Source of the DNA: Streptomyces asiaticus
GTDB taxonomy: Bacteria; Actinomycetota; Actinomycetes; Streptomycetales; Streptomycetaceae
Length of the DNA: 64,000 nt
Assembly (NCBI RefSeq): GCF_018138715.1
Contig: NZ_JAGSHX010000006.1
Span: forward strand, 4,464,001 to 4,528,000
Direction of reading: 5' to 3'
Shown: in pieces, positions 50,462 to 59,949 of the stretch
Layout: every line of letters begins with the position of its first letter
Position numbering within the stretch: position 1 is the stretch's first letter
Program-made: the position numbers and the translations under genes
The notes under the pieces: model-generated
The model's input: the letters and a program-made list of their open reading frames with translations, nothing else
Databases searched by the model: none
What the model was told of the DNA's origin: nothing

Positions 50462-51346
50462 ATGGACCTGCACTCTTCCGATCACGCGAGCACCGGCGAC
50501 GGCATCGTGTCCAGGACGATCGAGATCGCCGGGAAGACCGTCCACCGGCTCGGCTTCGGAGCCATGCGCCTGACCGGCCCCGGCGTCTGGGGCGAGCCCG
50601 CCGACCGCGGCCCGTTCATCCAGCTCATGAGGCGCGTGATCGAGCTGGGCGTCGACTTCATCGACACCGCCAGCGTCTACGGGCCCCACGTCAGCGAGGA
50701 GATCATCCGCGCGGCGTTGCACCCCTATCCGGCGCATGTGCTGATCACCACCAAGGGCGGCCAGACGCAATCCGGCCCCGGCTCCTACGCCACGCTAGGC
50801 CGCCCGGAATACCTGCGGCAGGAATGCGCACTGAGCCTGCGCCGCCTGGGCGTCGACCACATCGACCTGTACCAGCTGCACCAGGTCGACCCCGCCGTCC
50901 CGTTCGAGGATCAGATCGGCGTGATGAGGGAACTCAAGGACGAGGGCAAGATCGCCGCGATCGGCCTCAACGAGGTCACGGTCGACCAGATCGTCGCCGC
51001 CCGCCAGATCGTCGACATCGCCTCCGTCCAGAACCAGTACAGCGTCACGACCCGCAAACACGAGAACGTGCTCGACTACTGCACGCGTGAAGGCATCCCC
51101 TTCATCTCCTGGTTCCCCCTCGACATCGGCGCGCTCGCCCAACCCGGCGGTCCCCTCGACGCCATCGCCGCACAGACCGGCGCCACACCGGCCCAGATCG
51201 CGCTCGCCTGGCAACTGGCCCACTCCGAAAACCTGGTACCCATCCCCGGCACCGCCTCAATGGCTCACCTCGAAGAGAACGTCGCCGCGGCAACCGTCCG
51301 GCTGAGCCCGCAACAGATCGCGGAACTCGACGCCCTGGCCGGCTGA
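50462..51346 (+). CDS. Aldo/keto reductase
   Basis: A 294-residue NADPH-dependent reductase of the AKR superfamily. The catalytic tetrad is visible: Asp (DFIDTASVYG), Tyr (same segment), Lys (ITTKGGQ) and His (LYQLHQVD). The cofactor region has VPIPGTASMAHLEENV. ATG 50462 is preceded by a purine-rich leader (AAAAGGGAAAC). Divergent from the AraC regulator. Confidence 0.94.
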   Translation: MDLHSSDHASTGDGIVSRTIEIAGKTVHRLGFGAMRLTGPGVWGEPADRGPFIQLMRRVIELGVDFIDTASVYGPHVSEEIIRAALHPYPAHVLITTKGGQTQSGPGSYATLGRPEYLRQECALSLRRLGVDHIDLYQLHQVDPAVPFEDQIGVMRELKDEGKIAAIGLNEVTVDQIVAARQIVDIASVQNQYSVTTRKHENVLDYCTREGIPFISWFPLDIGALAQPGGPLDAIAAQTGATPAQIALAWQLAHSENLVPIPGTASMAHLEENVAAATVRLSPQQIAELDALAG

Positions 51347-51459
51347 TCACCGCACAGGAACTGAGCGACGGCTGCCGGCCGGACGCCGACCCCCATATGG
51401 CCCATACGCACTGGTCAAACCTGGGATACAGGCGAGACAAGGCGAGACAGCGGCCATAC

Positions 51460-51493
51460 AGAAGGGGCGCCCCGAACCGGGGGCACCCCTTCT
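51460..51493 (-). terminator. Terminator between the reductase and tRNA-Ser
   Basis: AGAAGGGGCGCCCC pairs imperfectly with GGGGGCACCCCTTCT over a short loop; serves the tRNA on the minus strand and perhaps the reductase. Confidence 0.7.
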
Positions 51494-51517
51494 GACCAGC
51501 TAGTTCGCTGACCTCGG

Positions 51518-51604
51518 CGGAGGCTGAGGGATTTGAACCCTCGGTGACATCGCTGCCACGACGGTTTTCAAGACCGTTCCCTTAGGCCGCTCGGGCAAGC
51601 CTCC
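51518..51604 (-). tRNA. tRNA-Ser (TGA)
   Basis: Minus strand begins GGAGGCTTGCCCGAGCGG. Anticodon stem ACGGT/ACCGT with loop CTTGAAA gives TGA. Long variable arm and T-loop TTCAAAT as for the GCT tRNA. CCA is not encoded. Confidence 0.96.
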
Positions 51605-51643
51605 CCGCGCCGTTCGTGATGGCGCGGGGATCAGCCTAGCGCG

Positions 51644-53263
51644 TCAGCTGTCGCCCTTGCGCTTCCCCAGGGTGACGTCCACCTTGGACACCTTGCCGCC
51701 GCGCTTGTAGGTGAGGGTGACCTTGTCGCCGGGCTGGTGGGTCCAGATCTCGCTGATGAGGGTGGGGCCGCTGTCGATGACCGTGTCGTCGAGCTTGGTG
51801 ATCACGTCGCCGGACTTGAGGCCGGCCTTGTCTGCCGGGCCGCCGGGGACGATGGCGGGGCTGCCGCCGGAGCCGTTGGAGGCGATGGTGGCGCCGCTGG
51901 TGGAGTCCTTCATGTTGACCGTGGCCTCGATGACCGGGTAGACGGGCTGGCCCGTCTTGATCAGTTGCTCGGCGACGTTCCTGGCCTGGTTGATCGGGAT
52001 CGCGAAGCCGAGGCCGATGCTGCCGGACTGCTGGGACTCGCCGAGGCCGCTGCCGTTGCCGGCGGACTGGATGGCGGAGTTGATGCCGATGACGCCGCCG
52101 TCCGCGTTGAGCAGGGGGCCGCCGGAGTTGCCCGGGTTGATGGAGGCGTCGGTCTGGAGGGCGCTCATGTACGAGGCGTTGCCGCCGCCTCCGTCGCTGG
52201 AGGCGACGGGGCGGTTCTTGGCGCTCACGATGCCGGTGGTGACGGTGCCGGAGAGGCCGAAGGGGGCGCCGATGGCGACGGTGGCGTCGCCCACGGCGAC
52301 CCGGTCGGAGTTGCCGAGCGGGAGCGGGTCCAGCTTGGCGTCCGCGGCGTTCTTGAGCTTGACCACGGCGACGTCGTAGCCCTGGGCGCGGCCGACGACC
52401 TGGGCGGTGTACCGCTTGCCGTTGGAGAAGGTGGCGGTCAGCTTGCCGTTGTCGGCGGCCGAGGCGACGACGTGGTTGTTGGTGAGGATGTGGCCCTGCT
52501 TGTCGTAGACGAAGCCGGTGCCGGTGCCGCTCTCACCGTTGTTGCCCTGCGCCTCGATGGTGACGACGCTGGGCAGCGTCTTGTTGGCGATGCTGGAGAC
52601 CGAGCCGGGCGCGCGGCTCTCCGTCTTGGGGTTGCCGTAGGCGGAGACGGTGGTGGTGTCGCCGCTGTCGCTCTCCCGGTCGGCGGCCCAGAAGCCGATG
52701 CCTCCGCCGATGCCGCCCGCGACCAGGACGGCGGCGAGCACAGCGGCGACCAGCCCGCGGGGCTTGCGCTCGAAGGGGCCGGAGGACGGCGGCACGGGAG
52801 CGGTCCCCCACGGTCCGCCCGGGCCGCCCGGGCCCCCGGGGCCTCCCTGCCCGCCCTGTCCGTCGCCCTGGCCGCCGTGCGGCGCTCCGCCCTCGGCCGA
52901 CCACCACGCGCCGGACTGCCCGGCGTCCGGGCCGGGGCCCGAACCGGGGCCCGGGGCGCCGGGCGCACCGCCGCCGGACCCGTCGCCCGCGCCGGCCGAC
53001 GCCGAGACGGCCGCGGGAGCGGCCGGTGGCGCGGGCGGGGGCGTCGACGGGGGCTGGGCGGACGGCATGGCCGACGGCGCGGGCCCGGGGGCTCCCGGTG
53101 ACCCCGCGGCGTCGGGCGCGCCTATGGGCCCGTCCGGTGCGGCGCCCGCGGTGGGCTCGTAGTCCGGCGCTGGCGGCACCGCCGGGTTCGGGTGCGGCGC
53201 CGGAGGGGCCGGATGCGGCCCGGGCGCGGGCGGAACGGCAGAGCCCTCGTTCTCGGTGCTCAC
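51644..53263 (-). CDS. HtrA-like S1C serine protease with PDZ domain
   Basis: A 539-residue membrane-anchored protease. The N-terminal 165 residues are Pro/Gly/Ala-rich and cytosolic. One TM helix follows (GLVAAVLAAVLVAGGIGGGIG in part). The trypsin-like domain has His (ILTNNHVVASA), Asp (GYDVAVVKL) and Ser (INPGNSGGPLL). A C-terminal PDZ domain follows (IVPGGPADKAGLKSGDVI, LISEIWTHQPGDKVTL). Degrades or refolds exported proteins at the membrane surface. Confidence 0.95.
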   Translation of the reverse strand: MSTENEGSAVPPAPGPHPAPPAPHPNPAVPPAPDYEPTAGAAPDGPIGAPDAAGSPGAPGPAPSAMPSAQPPSTPPPAPPAAPAAVSASAGAGDGSGGGAPGAPGPGSGPGPDAGQSGAWWSAEGGAPHGGQGDGQGGQGGPGGPGGPGGPWGTAPVPPSSGPFERKPRGLVAAVLAAVLVAGGIGGGIGFWAADRESDSGDTTTVSAYGNPKTESRAPGSVSSIANKTLPSVVTIEAQGNNGESGTGTGFVYDKQGHILTNNHVVASAADNGKLTATFSNGKRYTAQVVGRAQGYDVAVVKLKNAADAKLDPLPLGNSDRVAVGDATVAIGAPFGLSGTVTTGIVSAKNRPVASSDGGGGNASYMSALQTDASINPGNSGGPLLNADGGVIGINSAIQSAGNGSGLGESQQSGSIGLGFAIPINQARNVAEQLIKTGQPVYPVIEATVNMKDSTSGATIASNGSGGSPAIVPGGPADKAGLKSGDVITKLDDTVIDSGPTLISEIWTHQPGDKVTLTYKRGGKVSKVDVTLGKRKGDS

Positions 53264-53494
53264 AGCTCTCTCCTCAGGTGCACGACAGATTTCCTCGACG
53301 GCCTGCGTGTACGTCTTAACCGTTACGTCTTACCGTCGTCAGCTTTTCCCACAGCGCGTCAGACCGCCGTAAGGAGCGACAGCCCCGCTGGCTACCACCC
53401 TTTATCCCGGACAATTCGCCCTACCGCCATTCCGTGCGAACGAACGGAGGGGCCGAGTCCAACGGCTCACACCGGGCGGTGGCACCATAACGCG

Positions 53495-54328
53495 GTGACC
53501 TATGCGCGCCCTGCCCGGGACGGCCACCCCGGACCGCACATCGTCTCCGTCGTCGCTCACCGCGGGGCCTCCGAGGATGCCCCGGAGCACACCCTGGCCG
53601 CCTACCGTAAGGCAATCGAGGATGGTGCCGACGCCCTGGAGTGCGATGTCCGGCTGACCGCCGACGGCCATCTCGTCTGTGTGCACGACCGCCGCATCGA
53701 CCGCACCTCCAACGGCCGGGGCGCGGTCTCGGCGCTGGAGCTGTCCGATCTGGCGACTCTGGACTTCGGCTCCTGGAAGGGCCGGGCCACCGACAGGGAG
53801 GAGCCGGACCGCGACAGCCGGGACAGCACCTCCGTCCTCACCCTGGAACGGCTCCTGGGGTTCGTCGCGGACGCGGGACGCCGAATCGAACTGGCGATCG
53901 AAACCAAGCATCCCACCCGGTGGGCGGGCCAGGTGGAGGACCGGCTGCTCGGGCTGCTGCGACGCTTCGGCCTGGACGCGCCACCACCCGGCGAACGTTC
54001 ACCCATCCGTGTGATGAGCTTCTCAGCGCGCTCCCTGCACCGGATCCGCAGCGGAGCCCCCGCCATCCCCACCGTCTACCTGATGCAGTTCATACTGCCG
54101 CGCCACCGGGACGGGCAGCTGCCGCCCGGGGTGCGGATCGCGGGGCCGAGCATCCGGATCGTACGGAACCACCCCGGCTATGTGGCGCGGCTACAGCGCG
54201 AGGGGCACCGAGTGCACGTCTGGACCGTCGACGAACCGGAGGACGTCGAATTGTGCGTCCGTCTGGGCGTTGACGCGCTGATCACCAATCGCCCCAAACA
54301 GGTACTGTCCCAACTCGGACGCTCATAA
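53495..54328 (+). CDS. Glycerophosphodiester phosphodiesterase
   Basis: A 277-residue GDPD TIM-barrel enzyme, probably from GTG 53495. The catalytic HRGASEDAPEHT, metal-binding ALECDVRLTADGHLVCVHD, EIxTKH-type segment (LAIETKHPT) and C-terminal VHVWTVDEPEDV with ITNRP are all present. It hydrolyses glycerophosphodiesters to glycerol-3-phosphate and an alcohol. No signal peptide, so cytosolic. The frame upstream to 53192 is discarded as antisense to the protease start. Confidence 0.93.
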   Translation: MTYARPARDGHPGPHIVSVVAHRGASEDAPEHTLAAYRKAIEDGADALECDVRLTADGHLVCVHDRRIDRTSNGRGAVSALELSDLATLDFGSWKGRATDREEPDRDSRDSTSVLTLERLLGFVADAGRRIELAIETKHPTRWAGQVEDRLLGLLRRFGLDAPPPGERSPIRVMSFSARSLHRIRSGAPAIPTVYLMQFILPRHRDGQLPPGVRIAGPSIRIVRNHPGYVARLQREGHRVHVWTVDEPEDVELCVRLGVDALITNRPKQVLSQLGRS

Positions 54329-54468
54329 TGGGCATTACAAGGCGTACACCGGCGCGTTCGGTACGTATTCGATCGTGACGAGTGCGTCACGCGATGCCAC
54401 TTGGCCGGTTTCCGCTCCAGCACCGCGGGGCATTCAACCCGTGGCGTGGGGCTAAGGAGGTCTCGGGG

Positions 54469-55206
54469 GTGGCGTTGGTGGTGGCACGGCAGGTGCCGAA
54501 GTCGTCGACCATGGCCGTACCCCATGGTCCTGCGGGCGTCCGCGCGGCAAGACAGCGGATGCGTATCGATTTGGGCAGGACTGGGGTATCGGATTCGGTC
54601 ATAGACGACGCTGTATTGATCCTTTCAGAACTGCTCAGCAATGCATGGCGACATGGCCGCCCTTGGCGTTCCGACCATGGTGGCGGCACGGTCCGGGCTG
54701 CATGGACCGTCGACGAGGACGACCGGCTGACGGTCGAGGTGACGGATGGCGGCGGACCCACAAGGCCACTTCCGGCCAACCCATCGGTGACCGCACGCGG
54801 TGGCCGCGGGCTGAACATCATCATGTCGCTGGCCGAGGAATGGGGCGTGCGGGACGAGATCGGCGAAGTCACCGTATGGGCTCTTCTCCCGCCCGATGAC
54901 GAATTCGCCCGCCGCGTCACGATTCCCTCGGATCTCTCCCCCGAGGTGAGCCCCACCCTGGGTGCGGAGCTGGCCTCCGGGTTGCGTCCGGGCCTCGACG
55001 CGCATCTCGAGGCCGGTCTCGGCTCGAACCTCAGCTCGGATCTCGGCCCGAACCTCGGCTCGGATCTCGGCTCGGATCTCGACGGCGACCTGGGGCCCGG
55101 CCTCGGCTCGAATCTGACCCCCGGCCTCGGATCGAATATCGACGCGAACATCGACCCCGATTTCGATCGCGAGCTGGACTTCGCCGATCTGGACGAGCTC
55201 GCGTAG
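54469..55206 (+). CDS. RsbW-like ATPase with repeat tail
   Basis: A 245-residue protein from GTG 54469 (AAGGAGG eight bases upstream). The HATPase_c_2 domain has ILSELLSNAWRHGRPWR (N-box), VEVTDGGGPTRPL (G1) and RGGRGLNIIMSLAEEWGV (G2), as in anti-sigma-factor kinases of Streptomyces. Residues from about 165 are a low-complexity acidic tail of LGSDLGSDL/LGPNLGS units ending DFADLDELA. Function of the tail is unknown. Confidence 0.88.
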   Translation: MALVVARQVPKSSTMAVPHGPAGVRAARQRMRIDLGRTGVSDSVIDDAVLILSELLSNAWRHGRPWRSDHGGGTVRAAWTVDEDDRLTVEVTDGGGPTRPLPANPSVTARGGRGLNIIMSLAEEWGVRDEIGEVTVWALLPPDDEFARRVTIPSDLSPEVSPTLGAELASGLRPGLDAHLEAGLGSNLSSDLGPNLGSDLGSDLDGDLGPGLGSNLTPGLGSNIDANIDPDFDRELDFADLDELA

Positions 55207-55365
55207 CCGACGCGGCGCAGGGAGCCGACGCGGTTCGGCCAAAGGGCTAGGCTCGCGCCCGTACCAGTCGTACGCGCCGTAAGGAGAGCATCGCCGCGGC
55301 CGTACGCAGACCGTCACGGGCGCACGAGCAAGCCCTGAGCCGCACGATCGGGAGACAGCCTTACC

Positions 55366-56334
55366 ATGGCCAAGAAGCGCCGCCCCCAGACGAAGGCCAC
55401 AGGCCCACGGGTCGCCAACGGCGAGATCCCTGTGGTGGGCGCGCGGGAGCCCTGCCCGTGCGGCTCGGGCCGTCGCTACAAAGCCTGTCACGGCAGGGAA
55501 GCCGCACACGCCGTCACCGAGCTGGTGCAGCGCCCCTTCGAGGGACTCCCCGGCGAATGCGACTGGGTGGCCCTGCGCGAGCTGGTGCCCGCCGCGACCG
55601 TCGAACTGACCCTCGCCGAAGGGCTGCCCGAGGGGGTTCCGTCGGTCACCCTGGCGACCGTGCTGCCCATGGCGTGGCCCGCGCTGCGCCGCGACAACGG
55701 CACCGTGCTGCTCGGCCTCCAGAACGACACGCCCTCCGGCGACATCAGCCGCGACCTGGCCGACACCCTGCGCCGCGCGCTGACCGCCGAGCCGGGCACC
55801 CCGGTGGCCGCCGAGCGGGCTCCGGGCGACGGTCCGCGGCTCCAGGATCTGCTCGACCCGAAGGGCACTTTCTCGCCGACTCTGCACGAGGGGTTCGAGT
55901 TCTGGCTCGAGGACGCCGCGAACGCGACCGGAGAGGTCGCCGCGTCCCTGGAACGGGCCAACGCGGCCGCGATCCCCACCGCCCGGCTCACCGGCGTGGA
56001 GGCGGCCTACTGGTGCGAGACGCCGGAGAAGAACCACCTGCGCTGGGTGATGTCCCACCCCGAGGAGAAGCTGCTGGACGCGCTCGCCCGGCTGCACGCC
56101 ACGGGTGCCTCCTCGCTCGGCGAGAACACCCGGCTGGTGGGCTCCTTCCGGGCCCATGGGCTCACGGTGCCGGTGTGGGATCTGCCACGCGGGATGACCG
56201 CCGAGGACACCGAGAAGCCGGCCGTGGACCTCGCCGAACGGCTCGCGGAGGCGCTCGCCTCCGACGCCCCGCTGACGCCTGAGCAGCGGCGCGCCCGGGG
56301 CGGTCTCACCAACCGTCAGGTGACGCTGAGCTGA
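55366..56334 (+). CDS. DUF5926 protein with SEC-C zinc motif
   Basis: A 322-residue protein. Basic N-terminus MAKKRRPQTKATG precedes a SEC-C zinc-binding motif (EPCPCGSGRRYKACHG). The remaining DUF5926 domain is conserved in actinobacteria (PFEGLPGECDWVALRELVPAA, TLHEGFEFWLED, WCETPEKNHLRWV). Cytosolic; function unknown. Confidence 0.9.
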   Translation: MAKKRRPQTKATGPRVANGEIPVVGAREPCPCGSGRRYKACHGREAAHAVTELVQRPFEGLPGECDWVALRELVPAATVELTLAEGLPEGVPSVTLATVLPMAWPALRRDNGTVLLGLQNDTPSGDISRDLADTLRRALTAEPGTPVAAERAPGDGPRLQDLLDPKGTFSPTLHEGFEFWLEDAANATGEVAASLERANAAAIPTARLTGVEAAYWCETPEKNHLRWVMSHPEEKLLDALARLHATGASSLGENTRLVGSFRAHGLTVPVWDLPRGMTAEDTEKPAVDLAERLAEALASDAPLTPEQRRARGGLTNRQVTLS

Positions 56335-56778
56335 CGTCCCCCGGACGGCCGGAGGGCGCCGCGGGGGCACGTGACGCCGCTCACAACTCACTGTTACGCC
56401 CTGCAAATCGACGTCCGGAAATCCGCGATCGAATTTGCTATCGGCCGATCTCTTGTTACGGTTCTAAAAGCCCGGTCGCTGGTGCATCCCCCGTCGCCAG
56501 CGACCGGGCGCTTCCATGTCCGCGTCCGGACGGCGGCGCGGGACGGCAGGGCAGGTACGGACCAAATGCCCGCGGCGGCAAGGAAGTTGCTCCCGGGCCC
56601 ACGGGGCGCGGCACTGGCCCTCGCGGGAAGAAGTACGGGCCCGGAGCCCAGGAAGTCGCCTCCCCGGCCTCCGAGCCCTCATACACCCGGGCCTCCGAGC
56701 CCTCACACACCCGCGAGCGTCGCGCTCAGCGGTCCGCCGCGCTCAGCGGCCCCCGAACCCCCGCACCCGGGGCCCGCC
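56335..56778. other. Intergenic with a terminator
   Basis: Contains a hairpin at 56470-56509. The rest is GC-rich without a supported gene; short repeats such as CCCGGGCCTCCGAGCCCTCA occur near 56660-56705. Confidence 0.5.
56470..56509. terminator. Hairpin terminator
   Basis: GCCCGGTCGCTGG at 56470-56482 pairs perfectly with 56497-56509 (14-base loop). Confidence 0.65.
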
Positions 56779-57453
56779 TCAGTAGGCGAGCCGGCTGCCT
56801 CCGTCGGGCGCGCTGGTGCTGGCCTCGACCAAGGCATTCACCACCGTGGCCACCTGGGGCAGCCAGGGCCGCCCGGAGCGGCGCAGCGGCGGCCGCTCCC
56901 AGCGCACCCGCCCGGAGCCGGTCTGCGACGGCGGCAGCACCACATAGCCGCCCTCGCCGTGGAACCGCAGCGAGCTGGGCACCCAGTCCTGCTGGTTCAG
57001 CAGCTCGCCGAGGTCTTCGAGGGAGTACGGCTCCACCAGCAGCGACCAGCGGGTGGGCGTGGCGACCACCGGGCCGAGCCGTACGCCCGCCCGGTCGAAG
57101 ACCGTCAGCGCCCGCGCCCCGGCGACCGCGGGCAGGCTCACCGCGCAGGGCGCGTGGCCGCCGGTGGCCAGCAGGAGGGGCGCCGAGGGCCGGTTGCCCC
57201 ACCACCAGCGCACCATGCGCTCGTCCGTGGTGGCGGCGAGGAGAACAGGGTCGAACGGATGTCCACCCGGAACCGCACATTCCGGGTCGGGGCAGCCGCA
57301 TACGCGCGGCCGTCCGCCGCCGGACCGGAGCCCGACGCCAGGGACCACGGGCCACTGCCACTCGGTGGCGCAGGTGAGCGCCGCGCGCAGCAGCGGCGAC
57401 CGCGCGCCGCGCCGCAGCGAGAACTTGCGTCGCCTTCCGAGGATCTCGCGCAT
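56779..57453 (-). CDS. Prim-Pol family protein (short form)
   Basis: A 224-residue protein from ATG 57453 (MREILGRRRKFSLRRG). Segments AALTCATEWQWPVVPGVGL, RVCGCPDPECAVPGGHPFDP, MVRWWWGNRPSAPLLLATGG, and GEGGYVVLPPS match the compact Streptomyces proteins annotated as bifunctional DNA primase/polymerase. The catalytic DxD of true Prim-Pols is not evident, so enzymatic activity is doubtful. Confidence 0.8.
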   Translation of the reverse strand: MREILGRRRKFSLRRGARSPLLRAALTCATEWQWPVVPGVGLRSGGGRPRVCGCPDPECAVPGGHPFDPVLLAATTDERMVRWWWGNRPSAPLLLATGGHAPCAVSLPAVAGARALTVFDRAGVRLGPVVATPTRWSLLVEPYSLEDLGELLNQQDWVPSSLRFHGEGGYVVLPPSQTGSGRVRWERPPLRRSGRPWLPQVATVVNALVEASTSAPDGGSRLAY

Positions 57454-58034
57454 GAGCGCTCGTTCCTTTCCGTTAACGCCGAGGGCTGTCCGTCGCACTA
57501 CATCGCACTTCAGATGGCACTTCACTTGGACTTACGTGGCGCTGTCCGGCATCGTTCGGCCCGTCACAGCAGGTGGATCACAAGTCACTGCGCGTACAAG
57601 GAAGCGCATCACGCCGCAGGCCGAGCGTGGAACGTGGCGAGGGGTGGCGCGCGCATGGCGCTTGCCGTCCGGTTGGTGCCTTCCTCGCCACTCGGGGATG
57701 GGGCGCGGCCGTTGTGGTCTATGACGCCTGGACCGGCCGCGGGGTTCCGGGGCGATCCGAACTGCCCCTGCCCCTCTCCGATGTGTACCCGCCGCGGTGG
57801 AGACGACGCGCTGTCGAACGACGTCAGTCGACCTCGAAGGGACAGCCTAATGGCTTTTTTTCGGCCAAGTTCAATTCCCCCCAGACACCAACAAGACCAC
57901 CGGGACAATGCTGGACATCGCATCTGCGCTCCGTGTACATCTGGAGACAGTAGCGGCACAGTAGCGGCGCAGCACGACAGGGGGTTTGCGATGCTATTGA
58001 GCGAGCCGGACCCGGCGGGTGAAGGCAGTGGGCC
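57454..58034. other. Upstream region of the PP2C gene
   Basis: About 580 bases between divergent genes, with a lower-GC section (57830-57960, including GGCTTTTTTTCGG) likely to hold the promoters. AGTAGCGGCRCAGTAGCGGC is a short tandem repeat near 57950-57970. No gene supported. Confidence 0.5.
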
Positions 58035-59735
58035 ATGAACGCGCCCCACGCGCCGAAAGTGGCTGGAATCGATCCTTCCCTCCCCTCGCCCACGCAAACT
58101 GCCGACCCCGTCACACCGCCCCTGGCCGCGCCCAACTCCGGCGTCCAGGACCGGCTCGCGAGCTGGGTCTCGGACCTCACCACCCTTCATGAGCTCACCG
58201 AGCGGCTGGTCCGGACCGGCTCCCTCGACGAGGCGCTGCGCGAACTGCTGCGCGCGGGCGCGTCCCTGGTCGGCGCCCGGCGCGGACTGGTGGCGCTCGA
58301 ACCGGCCGACGGGCTCGGCCCGGTGATCACCGTGGGGCTCGGTCTCGGCCACGCCGACCTCGGCCAGATCGAGACCATCCCGCGCGGCTCCGCCTCCGCC
58401 GGCCATCTCCTGGACGGGCTGCCCGAGGCGGGCGGCGAGCGGCGCGCCGATGTGACCCACCCCGATATCGCCAGTGAGGCCGACCTCGACCCGCGCCATC
58501 GCGAGGTGGCCGCGCGGCTGGGCTTCTCCGCGAGCTACGCCGTGCCGCTGGACCCGTTCCGCGCCACCCCGTGCACCACACCCGGCCTTTCCGCCATCCC
58601 CGCGCCCGCCCCCGGCGCGGACGGGTCCGGCACCGGCACCGGCTCCCCGGCGGACGCGGGCGACCACCCGGCCCCCGGCGTCCCCGGCGTCCCCGGCGTC
58701 CCCGGCTCCGAAACGACGAGCGTCGCCGGAACGACGAGCGTCGCCGGAACGACGAGCGTCGCCGACGCCCCGAGCGTCCCCGGCACCGGCCAGGGGCGCG
58801 ATACCGCACCGGCCACCGCGCCCTCGTCCGGCCTTTCGGCCGCCATGGGCGCCGACGGCCCCTCCGGGCGGCTCGGCGGAGCCGCCTGGCTCTACGACGA
58901 ACCCGCCGAGCCCGCGGAGCGCCAGCGCCATCTCGTGGGTCTGTACTGCCAGTACGCCGCCGCCCACATCGCCCGGCTGATCGAGCTCTCCCGTGCCCGC
59001 GCCGCCGTCACGACCGTCCAGGAGGAGCTGCTGCCCACCCGGCTGCCCCGCGTCCCCGGGGTGCGCCTGGCCGTCCGCCACCACCCCGGCCCGCGCGGCG
59101 GCGGGGACTGGTACGACGCGCTGCCGCTGCCGGACGGGGCGCTCGGGCTCTCGGTGGGCGGTGTCTCCGGCTCCGGGCCGAGCGCCGTGGTCGCGATGGG
59201 GCGGCTGCGGGCCTCGCTGCGGGCATACGCGGTGATGGAGGGCGAGGACCCGGTCGCCGTGCTGTCCGACCTGGAGCTGCTGCTGCGGCTCACCGAGCCC
59301 GCCCGCTCGGCGACCGCTCTCTTCGCCTATTGCGAGCCCGGCACGCGCAAGGTGGTGCTGGCCGGGGCCGGGCACTGTCCGCCGCTGCTCACCGGGGAGC
59401 GGCGCACCGAGTTCGTGGAGACCACTCTGTCCGCGCCGCTGGGGATGCTCTCGTGCTGGGAGGCGCCCAGCGTGGAGGTCGCACCGTCCTCCGGAGAGAC
59501 CCTCCTCTTCTACAGCGACGGGCTGCTCCACCGCACCGGGGAGCCGATGGACCGGGCCTTCGCCCGGCTGCACACGGCCGCGGCGAGCGCTCCCAAGGGC
59601 GTCCGCGGCGACCCGGACGCCTTCGCCGACCATGTGCTCCGTACGGTGCTTCCCGACGGTCCGGCGGCCTCCGTGGGGCAGCCCTCGGCGGACGGCACCG
59701 ATGACCTCGTCCTGCTCGTGGCGCACTTCGACTGA
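58035..59735 (+). CDS. GAF-PP2C (SpoIIE-type) phosphatase, altered metal motif
   Basis: A 566-residue protein. The GAF-like domain (about 40-300; LTTLHELTERLVRTGSLDEALRELL in parts) is interrupted by a 90-residue insert with GVPGVPGVPG and TTSVAG triplet repeats. The PP2C domain (about 325-566) has GGGDWYDALPLPDGAL, LLLFYSDGLLHRTGEPMD-type motif and final DDLVLLVAHFD. The usual GDVxGHG metal motif reads GGVSGSG, losing the Asp and His. It may be weakly active or a regulatory pseudophosphatase. These proteins typically dephosphorylate anti-anti-sigma factors. Confidence 0.87.
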   Translation: MNAPHAPKVAGIDPSLPSPTQTADPVTPPLAAPNSGVQDRLASWVSDLTTLHELTERLVRTGSLDEALRELLRAGASLVGARRGLVALEPADGLGPVITVGLGLGHADLGQIETIPRGSASAGHLLDGLPEAGGERRADVTHPDIASEADLDPRHREVAARLGFSASYAVPLDPFRATPCTTPGLSAIPAPAPGADGSGTGTGSPADAGDHPAPGVPGVPGVPGSETTSVAGTTSVAGTTSVADAPSVPGTGQGRDTAPATAPSSGLSAAMGADGPSGRLGGAAWLYDEPAEPAERQRHLVGLYCQYAAAHIARLIELSRARAAVTTVQEELLPTRLPRVPGVRLAVRHHPGPRGGGDWYDALPLPDGALGLSVGGVSGSGPSAVVAMGRLRASLRAYAVMEGEDPVAVLSDLELLLRLTEPARSATALFAYCEPGTRKVVLAGAGHCPPLLTGERRTEFVETTLSAPLGMLSCWEAPSVEVAPSSGETLLFYSDGLLHRTGEPMDRAFARLHTAAASAPKGVRGDPDAFADHVLRTVLPDGPAASVGQPSADGTDDLVLLVAHFD

Positions 59736-59745
59736 CGCCTGGCCC

Positions 59746-59812
59746 CCTTACGGACACTGTGCCCCCTTACGGACACCGCGGCCTCCTTACGGGCGCCGTG
59801 GCCTCCTTACGG
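59746..59812. repeat. Four tandem CCTTACGG units
   Basis: CCTTACGG at 59746, 59765, 59785 and 59805, in units of about 20 bp (CCCCCTTACGGACACYG type), in the gap after the phosphatase. Confidence 0.85.
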
Positions 59813-59949
59813 ACACTCACGGGTGCTCGCGGCCGCGGCTCGAGCGCGACCACGCCCCCGCTGGAGCCGTGGTCGCCCGGCGCCTCGGGCCCTCCCCGCC
59901 GTCTGGCCCCGCACATACGATGGGAGGGGTCCAGTTCGAGGAGGAAGAC

